Below, piece after piece: positions 8,323 to 17,345 of a stretch of DNA of 64,000 nucleotides. Both the position numbers and the translations under genes were made by a program. The DNA comes from Bacteroidales bacterium (GTDB taxonomy: Bacteria; Bacteroidota; Bacteroidia; Bacteroidales; CG2-30-32-10). Within the stretch, counting starts at the first letter, position 1. Each line of letters opens with the position of its first letter. The notes beneath the pieces were generated by a model. That model did no database searches, was not told the DNA's origin, and saw nothing but the letters and a program-made list of their open reading frames with translations. Location of the stretch: positions 62,001 through 126,000 of the forward strand of contig DAOQAK010000001.1 of assembly GCA_035353855.1 (NCBI GenBank), written 5' to 3'.

Positions 8323-9864
8323 TTATTTCTTTTCATTTTTATTTTCATTAAACAGCTTACTTTTCCTGATGCCGTATGTAAAATAAATCAGAAAACCGAT
8401 AGCCATCCATATAATCAATCGCAACCATGTATCTAAAGGCAAGGATGCCATTTGGGCAAAACATATCAATGCGCCCAGAATCGGGATCAATGGTACTAAA
8501 GGTGTACGGAATGGACGAGGAAGGTCCGGGCGTTTTTTCCTGAGGATGATTATACTTACACATACGATCGCAAAAGCTAATAGTGTACCTATTGAAACAA
8601 GTTCTCCAAGTATATCGATTGGAAGAACACCGGCTATGATCATCGCTACAAATCCGGTAATAATTGTACTTATATATGGTGTTTTAAAACGTTTGTGAAC
8701 TTTTGAAAAAACCGGTGGAAGCAAACCATCTTTCGACATAGAATAAAAAATACGTGGCTGTCCCATAAGCATTACAAGTATTACAGAACTTAATCCTGCA
8801 ATTGCCGCTATTTTAATGATCGGACGTAACCAGAACATACCGTTACCCATCGCGTTAACACCCACCGCTACAGGATCAGGAACATTTAACATCGTATAAC
8901 TTACAATACCTGTTAAAACTATTGCCACAAGAATATATAAAACTGTTGAAATACTTAATGATCCAAGAATACCAATGGGCATATGTTTTTGAGGATTCTT
9001 TGCTTCCTGTGCAGCAGTGGATACCGCATCAAATCCTATATAAGCAAAGAAAATTACACCGGCTCCGCGTAATATACCACTCCATCCGTACTCTCCCCAT
9101 TCACCTGTATTTTCAGGGATAAATGGATGCCAGTTCGCACTTTTCACAAAAGCAAATCCTATAGCAATAAATATAATAATTACAGAAACTTTTACTATGA
9201 CCATTACATTATTAAAATTAGCTGATTCCCTTATTCCAATTACAAGCAAAGTTGTTAGTATTGCAACTATAGCCATTGCAGGCAAATTCATTATTGAAGT
9301 AACATGTGGTAGTGTATCCACATTTATATTCAATGCCGATAAATTTTTTAGTAGATTTTCGGTAATAGGTTTCCATCCTATATTTGGCACATCAACCAGT
9401 ACACTCCCGGATGCTGCACTTAGATAAGCAGGGATATGTATACCAAAATCATTCAGAAAACTAACAACATATCCGCCCCATCCCACCGATACTGTAGAAG
9501 CAGCAAATAAATATTCAAGAATAAGGTCCCAACCTATAATCCATGCAAGAAATTCACCCATCGTGGCATACGAATAGGTATAAGCGCTTCCTGCAATGGG
9601 TATCATTGATGCAAACTCAGCATAACACAATCCGGCAAAAGCACATGCAACACCTGAAATAATAAATGAGATTACAATAGCAGGACCGGCATACTGTGCA
9701 GCTGCCTGCCCGGTAAGAACAAAAATTCCTGCGCCAATAATAGCACCAATACCAAGTGTTGTTAAATTGGTTGCCGTAAGCGTTCTTTTAAGCCCATGAC
9801 CCTTATCATTAGATTCATCCATGAGCTTTGACATGGATTTGGTTATAAATAATCGTTTGGCCAT
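8323..9864 (-). CDS. APC-family cationic amino acid permease (CAT-like)
   Basis: Inner-membrane amino acid transporter of 513 residues with about 12-14 hydrophobic segments. The start at 9864 (MAKRLFITKSMSKL) is chosen over one nine codons upstream because CAT/YfnA-type permeases commonly begin MAKxIFxxKS. The TM1 motif TTLGIGAIIGAGIFVLTG, with its Gly-rich unwound centre that binds the substrate amino group, is intact. FFAYIGFDAVSTAAQEAKNPQKHMPIG is the family signature in TM6 and the following loop. Proton-coupled uptake of a cationic or neutral amino acid is likely; specificity cannot be read from sequence. It is monocistronic with its own terminator. Confidence 0.9.
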   Translation of the reverse strand: MAKRLFITKSMSKLMDESNDKGHGLKRTLTATNLTTLGIGAIIGAGIFVLTGQAAAQYAGPAIVISFIISGVACAFAGLCYAEFASMIPIAGSAYTYSYATMGEFLAWIIGWDLILEYLFAASTVSVGWGGYVVSFLNDFGIHIPAYLSAASGSVLVDVPNIGWKPITENLLKNLSALNINVDTLPHVTSIMNLPAMAIVAILTTLLVIGIRESANFNNVMVIVKVSVIIIFIAIGFAFVKSANWHPFIPENTGEWGEYGWSGILRGAGVIFFAYIGFDAVSTAAQEAKNPQKHMPIGILGSLSISTVLYILVAIVLTGIVSYTMLNVPDPVAVGVNAMGNGMFWLRPIIKIAAIAGLSSVILVMLMGQPRIFYSMSKDGLLPPVFSKVHKRFKTPYISTIITGFVAMIIAGVLPIDILGELVSIGTLLAFAIVCVSIIILRKKRPDLPRPFRTPLVPLIPILGALICFAQMASLPLDTWLRLIIWMAIGFLIYFTYGIRKSKLFNENKNEKK

Positions 9865-9957
9865 TTTATATTTGTCGTTTAAAATTTGCACAATATTATA
9901 AAATTATCCTCATTGAAAAAAAATATACTTAATCATTTCCATTTTCTCAAATAAATA

Positions 9958-9965
9958 TATTTTTG
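9958..9965 (+). promoter_or_regulatory. -7 box TATTTTTG for the helix-hairpin-helix gene
   Basis: TATTTTTG matches TAnnTTTG 23 bases before the TTG start at 9989. No clear -33 element. Confidence 0.35.
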
Positions 9966-9988
9966 TGTTTTAGCAATTTATACTATTC

Positions 9989-10918
9989 TTGAAACAGTTT
10001 ATAAAAGATTATTTTTCATTCAACAAAAGTGAGCGCAAAGGAATAATTGTTTTGCTTATTATTCTGCTGCTTGTTGTTATATCGCCATTACTCTTCCCTT
10101 TAATCACAAGTAAAGAAACACCTGATTTTAGTAAGCTTGATAATGAAATTGAAAAATTTGAAAGATCGCTGAAAGCGCAAAAAAAATATTCATACAACTA
10201 CGACAGTTCCTACTCAAAAGAGTTCGATTATTCCAATATTGATAAATCAACTGCCGAAATGCAAATACATCCTTTCCTGTTCAATCCAAACGGGCTTTCA
10301 GATAGAGAATGGAAACAAATGGGATTTTCGGATAAACAAATCCGCACTATAAAAAATTACGAAGCCAAAGGTGGAAAATTTTTTAAAAAAGAAGACCTGA
10401 AAAAAATATATTCCATCAGCGAAAGCGAATACGAAATCATAGAGCCTTACATTCAAATTCCGAATGAAAATAATTTTGATAACAAAGAAAAAAAATCAAA
10501 CACTAATTTAAAGAATTCTGAAATCATCGAATTGAATGCCGCCGATACCAACGATTTAAAAAAGCTGAAAGGCATAGGTTCTGCATTTGCAAAACGAATT
10601 ATTGCATACCGTAATAAACTTGGTGGATTCATAAAAAAAGAACAACTGCTTGAAGTGTATGGAATGGACAGCATACGTTTTTCAGGCTTTTCAGAATACG
10701 TGAGTATCAATAAATTTTTAATTTCAAAAATTAATATCAATAGCGCTACGCCTGATGAATTAAAAAAACATCCTTACCTGAATTATAATATAGCTGCATC
10801 GCTTGTCAATTACAGGAAACAACATGGCAATTTCAAAACAATTGAAGAGATAAAAAAGCTTGCATTAATAACTGAAAAAATATTTAATAAAATCCAACCC
10901 TATCTTACGGTTAACTAA
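9989..10918 (+). CDS. Membrane-anchored helix-hairpin-helix (ComEA-like) DNA-binding protein
   Basis: 309 residues starting at a TTG codon. A short cytoplasmic N terminus (MKQFIKDYFSFNKSERKG) precedes one strong membrane segment (about 19-39), with the remainder presumably outside the cytoplasmic membrane. Three helix-hairpin-helix units follow: FLFNPNGLSDREWKQMGFS (about 92-150), IELNAADTNDLKKLKGIGSAFAKRI (about 178-235) and ININSATPDELKKHPYLN (about 246-305). ComEA proteins bind incoming double-stranded DNA during natural transformation. Bacteroidota commonly carry this TM plus multi-HhH form. The GIGSAFAKRI hairpin is the best DNA-binding copy; the others are degenerate. Role in DNA uptake is inferred. 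Confidence 0.82.
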   Translation: MKQFIKDYFSFNKSERKGIIVLLIILLLVVISPLLFPLITSKETPDFSKLDNEIEKFERSLKAQKKYSYNYDSSYSKEFDYSNIDKSTAEMQIHPFLFNPNGLSDREWKQMGFSDKQIRTIKNYEAKGGKFFKKEDLKKIYSISESEYEIIEPYIQIPNENNFDNKEKKSNTNLKNSEIIELNAADTNDLKKLKGIGSAFAKRIIAYRNKLGGFIKKEQLLEVYGMDSIRFSGFSEYVSINKFLISKININSATPDELKKHPYLNYNIAASLVNYRKQHGNFKTIEEIKKLALITEKIFNKIQPYLTVN

Positions 10919-10970
10919 TTTCGGTTACCGATTAATTTATTTTCTATTTTAGCAAATCAAAATAACTTAC

Positions 10971-12332
10971 ATGGAATCAAATACTATTCAGACAGAAAAT
11001 TTATCACAACCAAAAGGATTGTGGATACTTTCATTTACAGCCATATGGGAACGCTTCAGTTATTACGGCATGAGAGCTTTTCTTATCCTGTATATGGCAA
11101 ATGATATTTTTAATCCCGAAAATCGCAGGGCACATTTAGGTGGGCTGGGTTTTTCTGATGCTAATGCAGGCTTTGTTTATGGCACTTTCACCAGTATGTG
11201 CTATCTTTTACCTTTGCTTGGCGGGTTTCTTGCTGACCGTTATATAGGAAAAAGAAAATCGGTTATCATTGGTGGATTTTTAATTATGATCGGTCACTTC
11301 ACCCTTGCGCTTGATTTAACAACAACATCATTTTTTACCGGACTTATTCTTCTTGCGTTTGGCAACGGATTCTTTAAACCTACCTGCTCATCAATGATTG
11401 GCGATCTGTATGCCCCCGGTGATAAACGTCGCGACAGCGGATTTACGATTTACTATATGCTTTTCAATGGAGGCGCATTCTTTGCTCCACTGCTTTGTGG
11501 TTATTTCGGAGAAACATATGGATTCAGGTATGGCTTTATGATTGCAGGATTTGCAATGATGACAGGGTTAATTATTTATATGATAGCTGCGCAAAGATTT
11601 TTAGGCGACATAGGTAAATACCCTATTTACAAACAGAATAAAGAAAATAAAGTTGAAAATAAACCTTTAACAAAAATAGAAAAGGACCGTATTCTTGTTA
11701 TCTGGATTTTATTATTCTTTGTTACTTTTTTTTGGGCAGGATTCGAACAAGCAGGAACCACTTTCAATTTATATACCGATAATTTTATTGACAAAACCAT
11801 TTTCGGATGGACCATGCCTACATCATGGTTCCAGGCTATAAACCCAGTATTCATCATTATTCTCGGTTCCTTATTCGCTGCACTTTGGGTTGCCCTTGCA
11901 AAAAAGGGAAAGAATCCTTCTACTCCGGTTAAAATGGGAATAGGTATGATTGCTCTTGGTATTGGATTTCTTTTTATGGTAGGCGCTGTAATGCAACGTG
12001 GTGGCGACAACCCTGACACCGCAGTTAAAGCAAGTCTTATCTGGATTATCGTTACTTATTTATTTCATACCATCGGGGAACTTTGCCTTTCTCCAATTGG
12101 TTTATCAATGGTAACTAAATTAGCTCCAGCAAAATATTCATCTTTATTTATGGGATTATGGTTTACCAGCAGCGCTATTGCCAATTTTATTAGCGGCGCT
12201 ATTGTTAGTGTAGTTGCTAAACTCGGAGCATTATCAATTTTTGCAGGCATTGCAATTTTTATCGGGATATTAGGTATTATTGTAATATTCATGTCGAAAT
12301 GGTTATTGAAGAAAATGCATGGAGTTGATTAA
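10971..12332 (+). CDS. POT/PTR2-family proton-dependent oligopeptide transporter
   Basis: Inner-membrane MFS transporter of 453 residues importing di- and tripeptides with protons. The TM1 motif IWERFSYYGMRAFLILYM carries the ExxERFxYYG signature that couples proton and peptide binding. The MFS loop motif GGFLADRYIGKRKSVIIGG follows TM2-3. The TM5 family signature is seen as YYMLFNGGAFFAPLLCGYFGE. FEQAGTTFNLY and GELCLSPIGLSMVTKLAP are the conserved TM7 and TM10 segments. It is somewhat short relative to the roughly 490-500 of DtpA-type proteins but lacks no core motif. Confidence 0.93.
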   Translation: MESNTIQTENLSQPKGLWILSFTAIWERFSYYGMRAFLILYMANDIFNPENRRAHLGGLGFSDANAGFVYGTFTSMCYLLPLLGGFLADRYIGKRKSVIIGGFLIMIGHFTLALDLTTTSFFTGLILLAFGNGFFKPTCSSMIGDLYAPGDKRRDSGFTIYYMLFNGGAFFAPLLCGYFGETYGFRYGFMIAGFAMMTGLIIYMIAAQRFLGDIGKYPIYKQNKENKVENKPLTKIEKDRILVIWILLFFVTFFWAGFEQAGTTFNLYTDNFIDKTIFGWTMPTSWFQAINPVFIIILGSLFAALWVALAKKGKNPSTPVKMGIGMIALGIGFLFMVGAVMQRGGDNPDTAVKASLIWIIVTYLFHTIGELCLSPIGLSMVTKLAPAKYSSLFMGLWFTSSAIANFISGAIVSVVAKLGALSIFAGIAIFIGILGIIVIFMSKWLLKKMHGVD

Positions 12333-12384
12333 CTTATTTTAGTCTGCCTTAGGCGGATCAGTTTTACGATTTAACTTAATAAAA

Positions 12385-13281
12385 ATGATAAAAAAAATTC
12401 TTTTATATCTCCCGTTAATCCTATTGATTACGAATTCTGCTTTTTCGCAAAGCAGCGATAAAATTCATTGGTATTCGTTTGAAGATGGAGTAAAACTCAA
12501 CAGTGCTACACATAAAAAAGTTTTCATAGATATTTATACCGAATGGTGCGGATGGTGCAAGGTGCTTGATAAAAACACTTTCCCCGATTCTACTATTACC
12601 CGGCTAATGAATAAATATTTTATCGCAGTTAAACTGGATGCCGAACGAAAAGATACCATTCATTTTAATGGATATGATTTTATTAACCCTAACCCCGAAA
12701 CGCCACGCAGCCCGAATCAACTGGCAAGTTCGCTGCTTAAAGGGCGCATGTCATATCCTTCCATGTGTTACCTCGATGATAGCCTTCGCCTTATAACTAC
12801 CGTTCAAAGTTACCTGAAACCCATGGAGCTTGAACCCATTCTTGAATACATTGGCTCCGATAAATATTTAACTATAACTTACGACTCATTCCGTTTAAAA
12901 TATAAACCTATATCAGGCATGACTGCTGCTATTAAAGAAAACTCAACTGCAACAATTATTTTAAATTTTGAAGAAGGCAAATCTACAATTCCAACAAATG
13001 CATACACTAAACTCGACAGTCTTGCCGGTGAAATGAAAAAAAATTCTGCAACAAAAATTGAAATAAAAGGGTATACCGATAATTCTACAGTTGACATTGG
13101 CAACAATCAATTATCCGAAAATCGCGCAAAGGCAGTTTATGATTACCTTGTAAACAAAGGCATTGAAAGCACACGAATGAATTATACCGGCTATGGTCAA
13201 CAAAACCCCATTGGCGAAAATACCACAGAAGAGGGAAGAAAGAAAAACAGGAGAGTTGAAATTACAGTATCGTCGAAATAA
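12385..13281 (+). CDS. Periplasmic thioredoxin-like / OmpA C-terminal domain fusion
   Basis: 298 residues with a Sec signal peptide (about 1-22). The first domain (about 25-165) is a Thioredoxin_7/DUF255-type thioredoxin fold with active site WCGWC (Cys55 and Cys58). The second (about 183-298) is an OmpA-like peptidoglycan-binding domain: ILNFEEGKSTI, EIKGYTDN, LSENRAKAVYDYL, GYGQQNPIGEN and KNRRVEI. The combination suggests a periplasmic thiol oxidoreductase tethered to peptidoglycan. The usual pairs of OmpA binding residues (Asp in GYTDN, Arg in ENRA) are present. Known family members with a single domain are common; the fusion is less so. The redox direction is unknown. Confidence 0.88.
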   Translation: MIKKILLYLPLILLITNSAFSQSSDKIHWYSFEDGVKLNSATHKKVFIDIYTEWCGWCKVLDKNTFPDSTITRLMNKYFIAVKLDAERKDTIHFNGYDFINPNPETPRSPNQLASSLLKGRMSYPSMCYLDDSLRLITTVQSYLKPMELEPILEYIGSDKYLTITYDSFRLKYKPISGMTAAIKENSTATIILNFEEGKSTIPTNAYTKLDSLAGEMKKNSATKIEIKGYTDNSTVDIGNNQLSENRAKAVYDYLVNKGIESTRMNYTGYGQQNPIGENTTEEGRKKNRRVEITVSSK

Positions 13282-13422
13282 AATCAAACATCAAATAATC
13301 TTAATAACGTTAATCATCAACATAGATTGAATAATAACAATTACGCAAATAGTTGAACAGTAATAATTATAATGATGCATTATCTTTATAAAATATAAAT
13401 CATCTATTTTTTCTTTTTACAA

Positions 13423-14853
13423 ATGAGTTCTGAAATAAAAAAAAAGTTTTGTAACAAAATTGAATTTTGGATAGTAATCTTTTTTCTTATTCGGCTTATT
13501 GGCATCACTAACCCACCTATTGAAATAGGTCATAACTGGAGACAAGCAACAGGATTAATGGTAAGCAGAAATTTTTTTGAAACCAATTCAAATATCTTAT
13601 ACCCTCGTATTGATGATAATGAAGGTGGCACAGGGATAATTGGAATGGAATTTCCAATTATGAATTATATCTATTCTCTAATTGCTAAATTATTTGGTTA
13701 CACTCATTGGTATGGACGATTGATAAACCTTATTGTTTCTTCAATAGGAATATTTTTCTTTTATAAAATAATTAAAAAATATTTTGACCATAAAATTGCA
13801 TTCTCGTCGGCTTTTTGTTTAATTGGTTCGATATGGTTTGCTTTTTCAAGGAAAATGATGCCCGACACATTTTGCATATCATTAATGTTCATTGGAATTT
13901 ATTATGGGACTGAATATTTAGAGAAAGGACGATACATAAATATTTTTTTATACTTACTATTTTCAAGCCTTGGTATTTTATCTAAGATTCCTGCAGGCAT
14001 ATACTTCATAGTTTTTATTCCTTTATTCTTTACCCGAACAAATCCAAAACAAAAAATAATTCTTGGACTCACGACAATCATACCACTTATACTTACATAT
14101 ACCTGGTATTTTATATGGAACCCTTATGTGTCAAGTAAATTCGGCATATGGTATAATTCAGGTTCAGATATACAAAAAGGGTTTTACGAAGTATCTTCAA
14201 ATATTTATATGGCATTGGAGAAATTTTTTATTAGTTCTTTTTGTAGTTATATTTTTATTTCATTTTTCATCTTTGGTATTTTCCTGATGTTAAAAAAACA
14301 AAACAAAAGATTGATCTATGTTTTTACGTCAATTTTATTAATATTCATCATTTATATTTTCAAATCAGGTTCTTCTTTTACTCATCATTCATATTACATA
14401 ATTCCATTTGTTCCTGTTATGGCTTTAGTTGCAGGGTATTCCATTTCTCAAATCAAAAATAAATGGTTATTCATTTTTATTATTTTCTTTGGAATTACAG
14501 AAAGTATAGCAAACCAGCAACATGATTTTTTTAATAAAAAAACGGAAATGTACAAACTCGAATTAGAATCAATTGCTGATAGTGTTTCGGATAAAAAAGA
14601 TTTGATTGTTATCAATGGAAATGGAAATCCTCAACAAATTTATTTGACACACAGAAAAGGATGGAACTGTGTAAATAAAAAATTATCGGATAGTTTATTT
14701 ATCGAAGAAATTGCCCTGCAAGGATGTAAATATATTTTTGTAAATAAACATGATTATAAAGAATATTTAAATTATAAAATTGTCTTTGAAAATTATGATT
14801 ATACTGTTTATGAAATAAATTCAGAAAAAGAATACATAGAAAAAAATAATTAA
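13423..14853 (+). CDS. GT-C (family 39-like, PMT_2) membrane glycosyltransferase
   Basis: 476 residues, integral inner-membrane protein with about 10-12 hydrophobic segments. After TM1 comes a periplasmic loop with HNWRQATGLMVSRNFFE, the DxD/HxxRQA-like acidic-basic loop of ArnT/PMT_2 transferases in Bacteroidota. A second loop carries GMEFPIMNYIYSLIAKLFG, matching the E(F/Y)P...Y conserved position. A soluble C-terminal tail ends the protein (about 400-476). Such enzymes move a sugar from a polyprenyl-phosphate carrier to lipid or protein. Donor and acceptor cannot be inferred. The gene is notably AT-rich and has little codon variety relative to its neighbours, as has the lipoprotein gene after it. 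Confidence 0.78.
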   Translation: MSSEIKKKFCNKIEFWIVIFFLIRLIGITNPPIEIGHNWRQATGLMVSRNFFETNSNILYPRIDDNEGGTGIIGMEFPIMNYIYSLIAKLFGYTHWYGRLINLIVSSIGIFFFYKIIKKYFDHKIAFSSAFCLIGSIWFAFSRKMMPDTFCISLMFIGIYYGTEYLEKGRYINIFLYLLFSSLGILSKIPAGIYFIVFIPLFFTRTNPKQKIILGLTTIIPLILTYTWYFIWNPYVSSKFGIWYNSGSDIQKGFYEVSSNIYMALEKFFISSFCSYIFISFFIFGIFLMLKKQNKRLIYVFTSILLIFIIYIFKSGSSFTHHSYYIIPFVPVMALVAGYSISQIKNKWLFIFIIFFGITESIANQQHDFFNKKTEMYKLELESIADSVSDKKDLIVINGNGNPQQIYLTHRKGWNCVNKKLSDSLFIEEIALQGCKYIFVNKHDYKEYLNYKIVFENYDYTVYEINSEKEYIEKNN

Positions 14854-14928
14854 AGAATAAGCTATTTTGAATTTTAAAATGTAGATGTAGCATAGTAAAT
14901 GGAGTAATATAATTTTTAGCATTAATAA

Positions 14929-14936
14929 TAAATTTG
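14929..14936 (+). promoter_or_regulatory. -7 box TAAATTTG for the following lipoprotein gene
   Basis: TAAATTTG fits TAnnTTTG and ends 10 bases before the ATG at 14947. This is unusually close and would give a nearly leaderless transcript. Confidence 0.35.
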
Positions 14937-14946
14937 CAATATATAT

Positions 14947-15669
14947 ATGAGAAATTTGATATTAGTGATGATTGTTTTAACTCTGCTATCATGTAGAGAC
15001 GGAGTTATGACTGATAATAAAAAATCCGAAAATGAATCTATCTCTAAATCCGACATGACAAAATACACATTTTCCTTACCATCCGAATTTGATTTAAATG
15101 TATGTGGCGCTAGTTATGCAATTCTATACAAATATTCACAACCTATTGATACCGTCTTGTTATACAGTAGCGCTTTTTTTATCGGAACAGATTCAATTTT
15201 GTATTTGCAAGTCAGATCTCAAAAAGGTACCGAAGAGCATTCTCATAAATCAAAAAACAACAAGATATTTGGTAGAGTAAAAGGTTTAACTATATATGAC
15301 GGTAATAAATTTAGTTATCTTTCACCTCCATTATATGACTCTTTCTTTTCAGCATTTTATTTGGACAATTATGTTTTATATTATTGGGGATGGTCGAAAG
15401 ATTCAACATATGCTTGTAAATACAACATTATAAATAAAAAATTTAAAAAAGTTTATCTTACCGATTTGAATTGGGGGACTGATTATATCGGGACTTTTGA
15501 CAGACCTGAATTATATTATAATTCTATTGAATTTAGCTCTTCAATTACGAAACGTTCATGGACTTTAAATTTTGCATTTGATAAAGTAATAGAGTGTAAA
15601 GTTTATCGAAATGATACAGCAAAAGTGAAAGACTCGACTGAATTTGTTATAATTCCATATGTTCATTGA
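14947..15669 (+). CDS. Orphan lipoprotein, unknown function
   Basis: 240 residues. A short signal (MRNLILVMIVLTLLSC) ends in a lipobox with Cys at about 16. The mature part is rich in Tyr, Ser and Lys with alternating hydrophobic strands (for example VLYYWGWSKDSTYACKYN), suggesting a beta-rich fold. No known domain is recognised. It shares the AT-rich composition of the preceding glycosyltransferase gene but has its own putative promoter. A GC-rich hairpin directly downstream separates it from the convergent MEMO1-AMMECR1 gene. Confidence 0.6.
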   Translation: MRNLILVMIVLTLLSCRDGVMTDNKKSENESISKSDMTKYTFSLPSEFDLNVCGASYAILYKYSQPIDTVLLYSSAFFIGTDSILYLQVRSQKGTEEHSHKSKNNKIFGRVKGLTIYDGNKFSYLSPPLYDSFFSAFYLDNYVLYYWGWSKDSTYACKYNIINKKFKKVYLTDLNWGTDYIGTFDRPELYYNSIEFSSSITKRSWTLNFAFDKVIECKVYRNDTAKVKDSTEFVIIPYVH

Positions 15670-15689
15670 TAATATAAATTCCCACGTTC

Positions 15690-15718
15690 GCGCTCGTTTA
15701 GCGAAGCGTAACGAGTGC
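15690..15718. repeat. GC-rich palindrome between convergent genes
   Basis: GCGCTCGTT and AACGAGTGC pair around TAGCGAAGCGT, giving a stem much richer in GC than its surroundings. It lacks a T tract, so it looks more like a REP-type palindrome than a classical terminator. Confidence 0.5.
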
Positions 15719-15769
15719 TTTTACCTTTTATGCTATCATAAGAATATTAGAGTAATTAAAGCAGTTAAA

Positions 15770-17296
15770 TTATTCATCTTCACCAAAAACTACAGCAGTA
15801 TAAATGTACAAATCGGCTGTTTTCCAGCCATCCCAGCCTATTCCGGCTTTATCGCGGGCACAATGCCCAAGGAATTCTTCTTTTGTCCATTCCGTTTCAT
15901 CAGCTACCTGTGGCAAAAAAGTTCCTGACATGCCATTCTTAACAATATAAATTCCATGCTTTCCTAAAATAAATTCATCTGGTGATTTTATTTTCTTTAA
16001 TGGCGACAATACTGAGATCTCAATTGTAATTTTATTCAGTTCATCATTGGTAACTCTGTCAAACCGGTAATCCTCGGTAGATGCTGAAACAGCCATATCC
16101 TGAACAATCTGATATAAAGGCTTGTCGGGCATGAATCGTCCGATACATCCGCGTAATTCACCTTTTTCTTTTAATGTAACAAAAGCTCCGCAGTTTTGTT
16201 TTATGGTTTCCGAAAAACCGGTAGTATCAATCTTAGGCCTATTACCTTTTTTGATATATGTTTCAAGGGTATTGCGTGCAATTTTCAAAAGGTCTTCTTT
16301 ATCTTTTTGCGTTAATGAAAATTCATTTTCACTGTTTAGTTTATTTTTTCCATCCGATGAAAACGCAATAGCCCAATACCCCACAACACTGCCCGAATCC
16401 TTCGACACCTCACCGCTGTTCTTGTATAAAACGGGTTTCACTGTAATGCCTTTCATATTTTCTGTCATATATAATAATGTCATCACTGCATCATACCCGC
16501 AAAGACTGGTAACCAGTTCAGGGATTTTTTTATCAGCATTTGCATTTATGGTGTTCATCAATTCCTTTGGCGAATTTAAAGCAATGGCATCGGCTGTACG
16601 TTTATCATTCACAACAGCATCGGCATATTTAGGATAATGCGAAAAATCAGAGCTTATCACAAAAAGATTTTTTTCAGTAAGATAAGGTTTCAGTATCTCT
16701 GCAATTTTTTTCAGTTTAGTTACATCAGCAGTACCAATAAGAATAGGAACGATCTTAAATTTTTTCTTCAGGTGATATTGCAAAAAAGGTAATTGCACTT
16801 CAATGCAATGGTCAGGCAAATGATAATCGGCATCAAATTGAAATACAGCATTGCTCTTTACCAGCTTATTGGCAATGACAGTATCAACTTCTACTGTATC
16901 AAGCGGAGTAATAAAGTTCCCTTTATTATATACCGATGCCCCTTCAAATGCATATCTATGACTTGCACCAATTACAAAAACAGCCTCATATTCTTTATCG
17001 GGGTCAACCTGGTTTATAGCCGAAGCTGCCACACTCCCTGAATATATATAACCTGCATGAGGACATATCACAGCAAAAACATTTTTCTCGGTTACAGGTG
17101 TCGCTTTTTCAAAAAGATATTTCAAATCTTTTTTTAAAGTTTCTTTATCACCGGCATAAAACTGCCCTGCTACTGCAGGTTTACGGTCTATTGTTTTCTT
17201 ATCCGATGGTTTGTCCTGCGAATTACAGCTATTATTAATAATAACAAGTTGTATCATAAAAAAGAGTATTATTTTATTTCTAAATAACTTTTGCAT
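15770..17296 (-). CDS. AmmeMemoRadiSam system protein: MEMO1-AMMECR1 fusion, predicted exported lipoprotein
   Basis: 508 residues. The N terminus is a hydrophobic stretch followed by NNSCNSQ, a possible lipobox with Cys at about 24. The MEMO1 domain (about 38-310) keeps the metal-site landmarks: CPHAGYIYSG (His80), the DHCIEVQLPFLQY histidine, SSDFSHYPKYADAV and the late Cys in SLCGYDAV. The AMMECR1 domain (about 325-508) has GAFVTLKEKGELRGCIG and WTKEEFLGHCARDKAG. The two are separate genes in many genomes and fused here. It diverges from the membrane synthase and radical SAM genes, completing the AmmeMemoRadiSam set. The biochemical role of the system is not settled. Export is inferred from the leader only. 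Confidence 0.93.
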   Translation of the reverse strand: MQKLFRNKIILFFMIQLVIINNSCNSQDKPSDKKTIDRKPAVAGQFYAGDKETLKKDLKYLFEKATPVTEKNVFAVICPHAGYIYSGSVAASAINQVDPDKEYEAVFVIGASHRYAFEGASVYNKGNFITPLDTVEVDTVIANKLVKSNAVFQFDADYHLPDHCIEVQLPFLQYHLKKKFKIVPILIGTADVTKLKKIAEILKPYLTEKNLFVISSDFSHYPKYADAVVNDKRTADAIALNSPKELMNTINANADKKIPELVTSLCGYDAVMTLLYMTENMKGITVKPVLYKNSGEVSKDSGSVVGYWAIAFSSDGKNKLNSENEFSLTQKDKEDLLKIARNTLETYIKKGNRPKIDTTGFSETIKQNCGAFVTLKEKGELRGCIGRFMPDKPLYQIVQDMAVSASTEDYRFDRVTNDELNKITIEISVLSPLKKIKSPDEFILGKHGIYIVKNGMSGTFLPQVADETEWTKEEFLGHCARDKAGIGWDGWKTADLYIYTAVVFGEDE

Positions 17297-17304
17297 TTAA
17301 TGTT

Positions 17305-17312
17305 TAATTTTG
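17305..17312 (+). promoter_or_regulatory. -7 box TAATTTTG (plus-strand member of a divergent promoter pair)
   Basis: TAATTTTG fits TAnnTTTG 34 bases before the ATG at 17346. It faces a minus-strand -7 box only 14 bases away, so both AmmeMemoRadiSam transcripts would start from one 49-base gap. Confidence 0.45.
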
Positions 17313-17325
17313 CAAATCTTTGATT

Positions 17326-17333
17326 CAAAGATA
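17326..17333 (-). promoter_or_regulatory. -7 box TATCTTTG (minus-strand member of a divergent promoter pair)
   Basis: On the minus strand TATCTTTG fits TAnnTTTG, about 30 bases upstream of the MEMO1-AMMECR1 start at 17296. The small palindrome CTTTGATTCAAAG overlaps it and could be an operator. Confidence 0.45.
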
Positions 17334-17345
17334 ATATTTTCTTAA

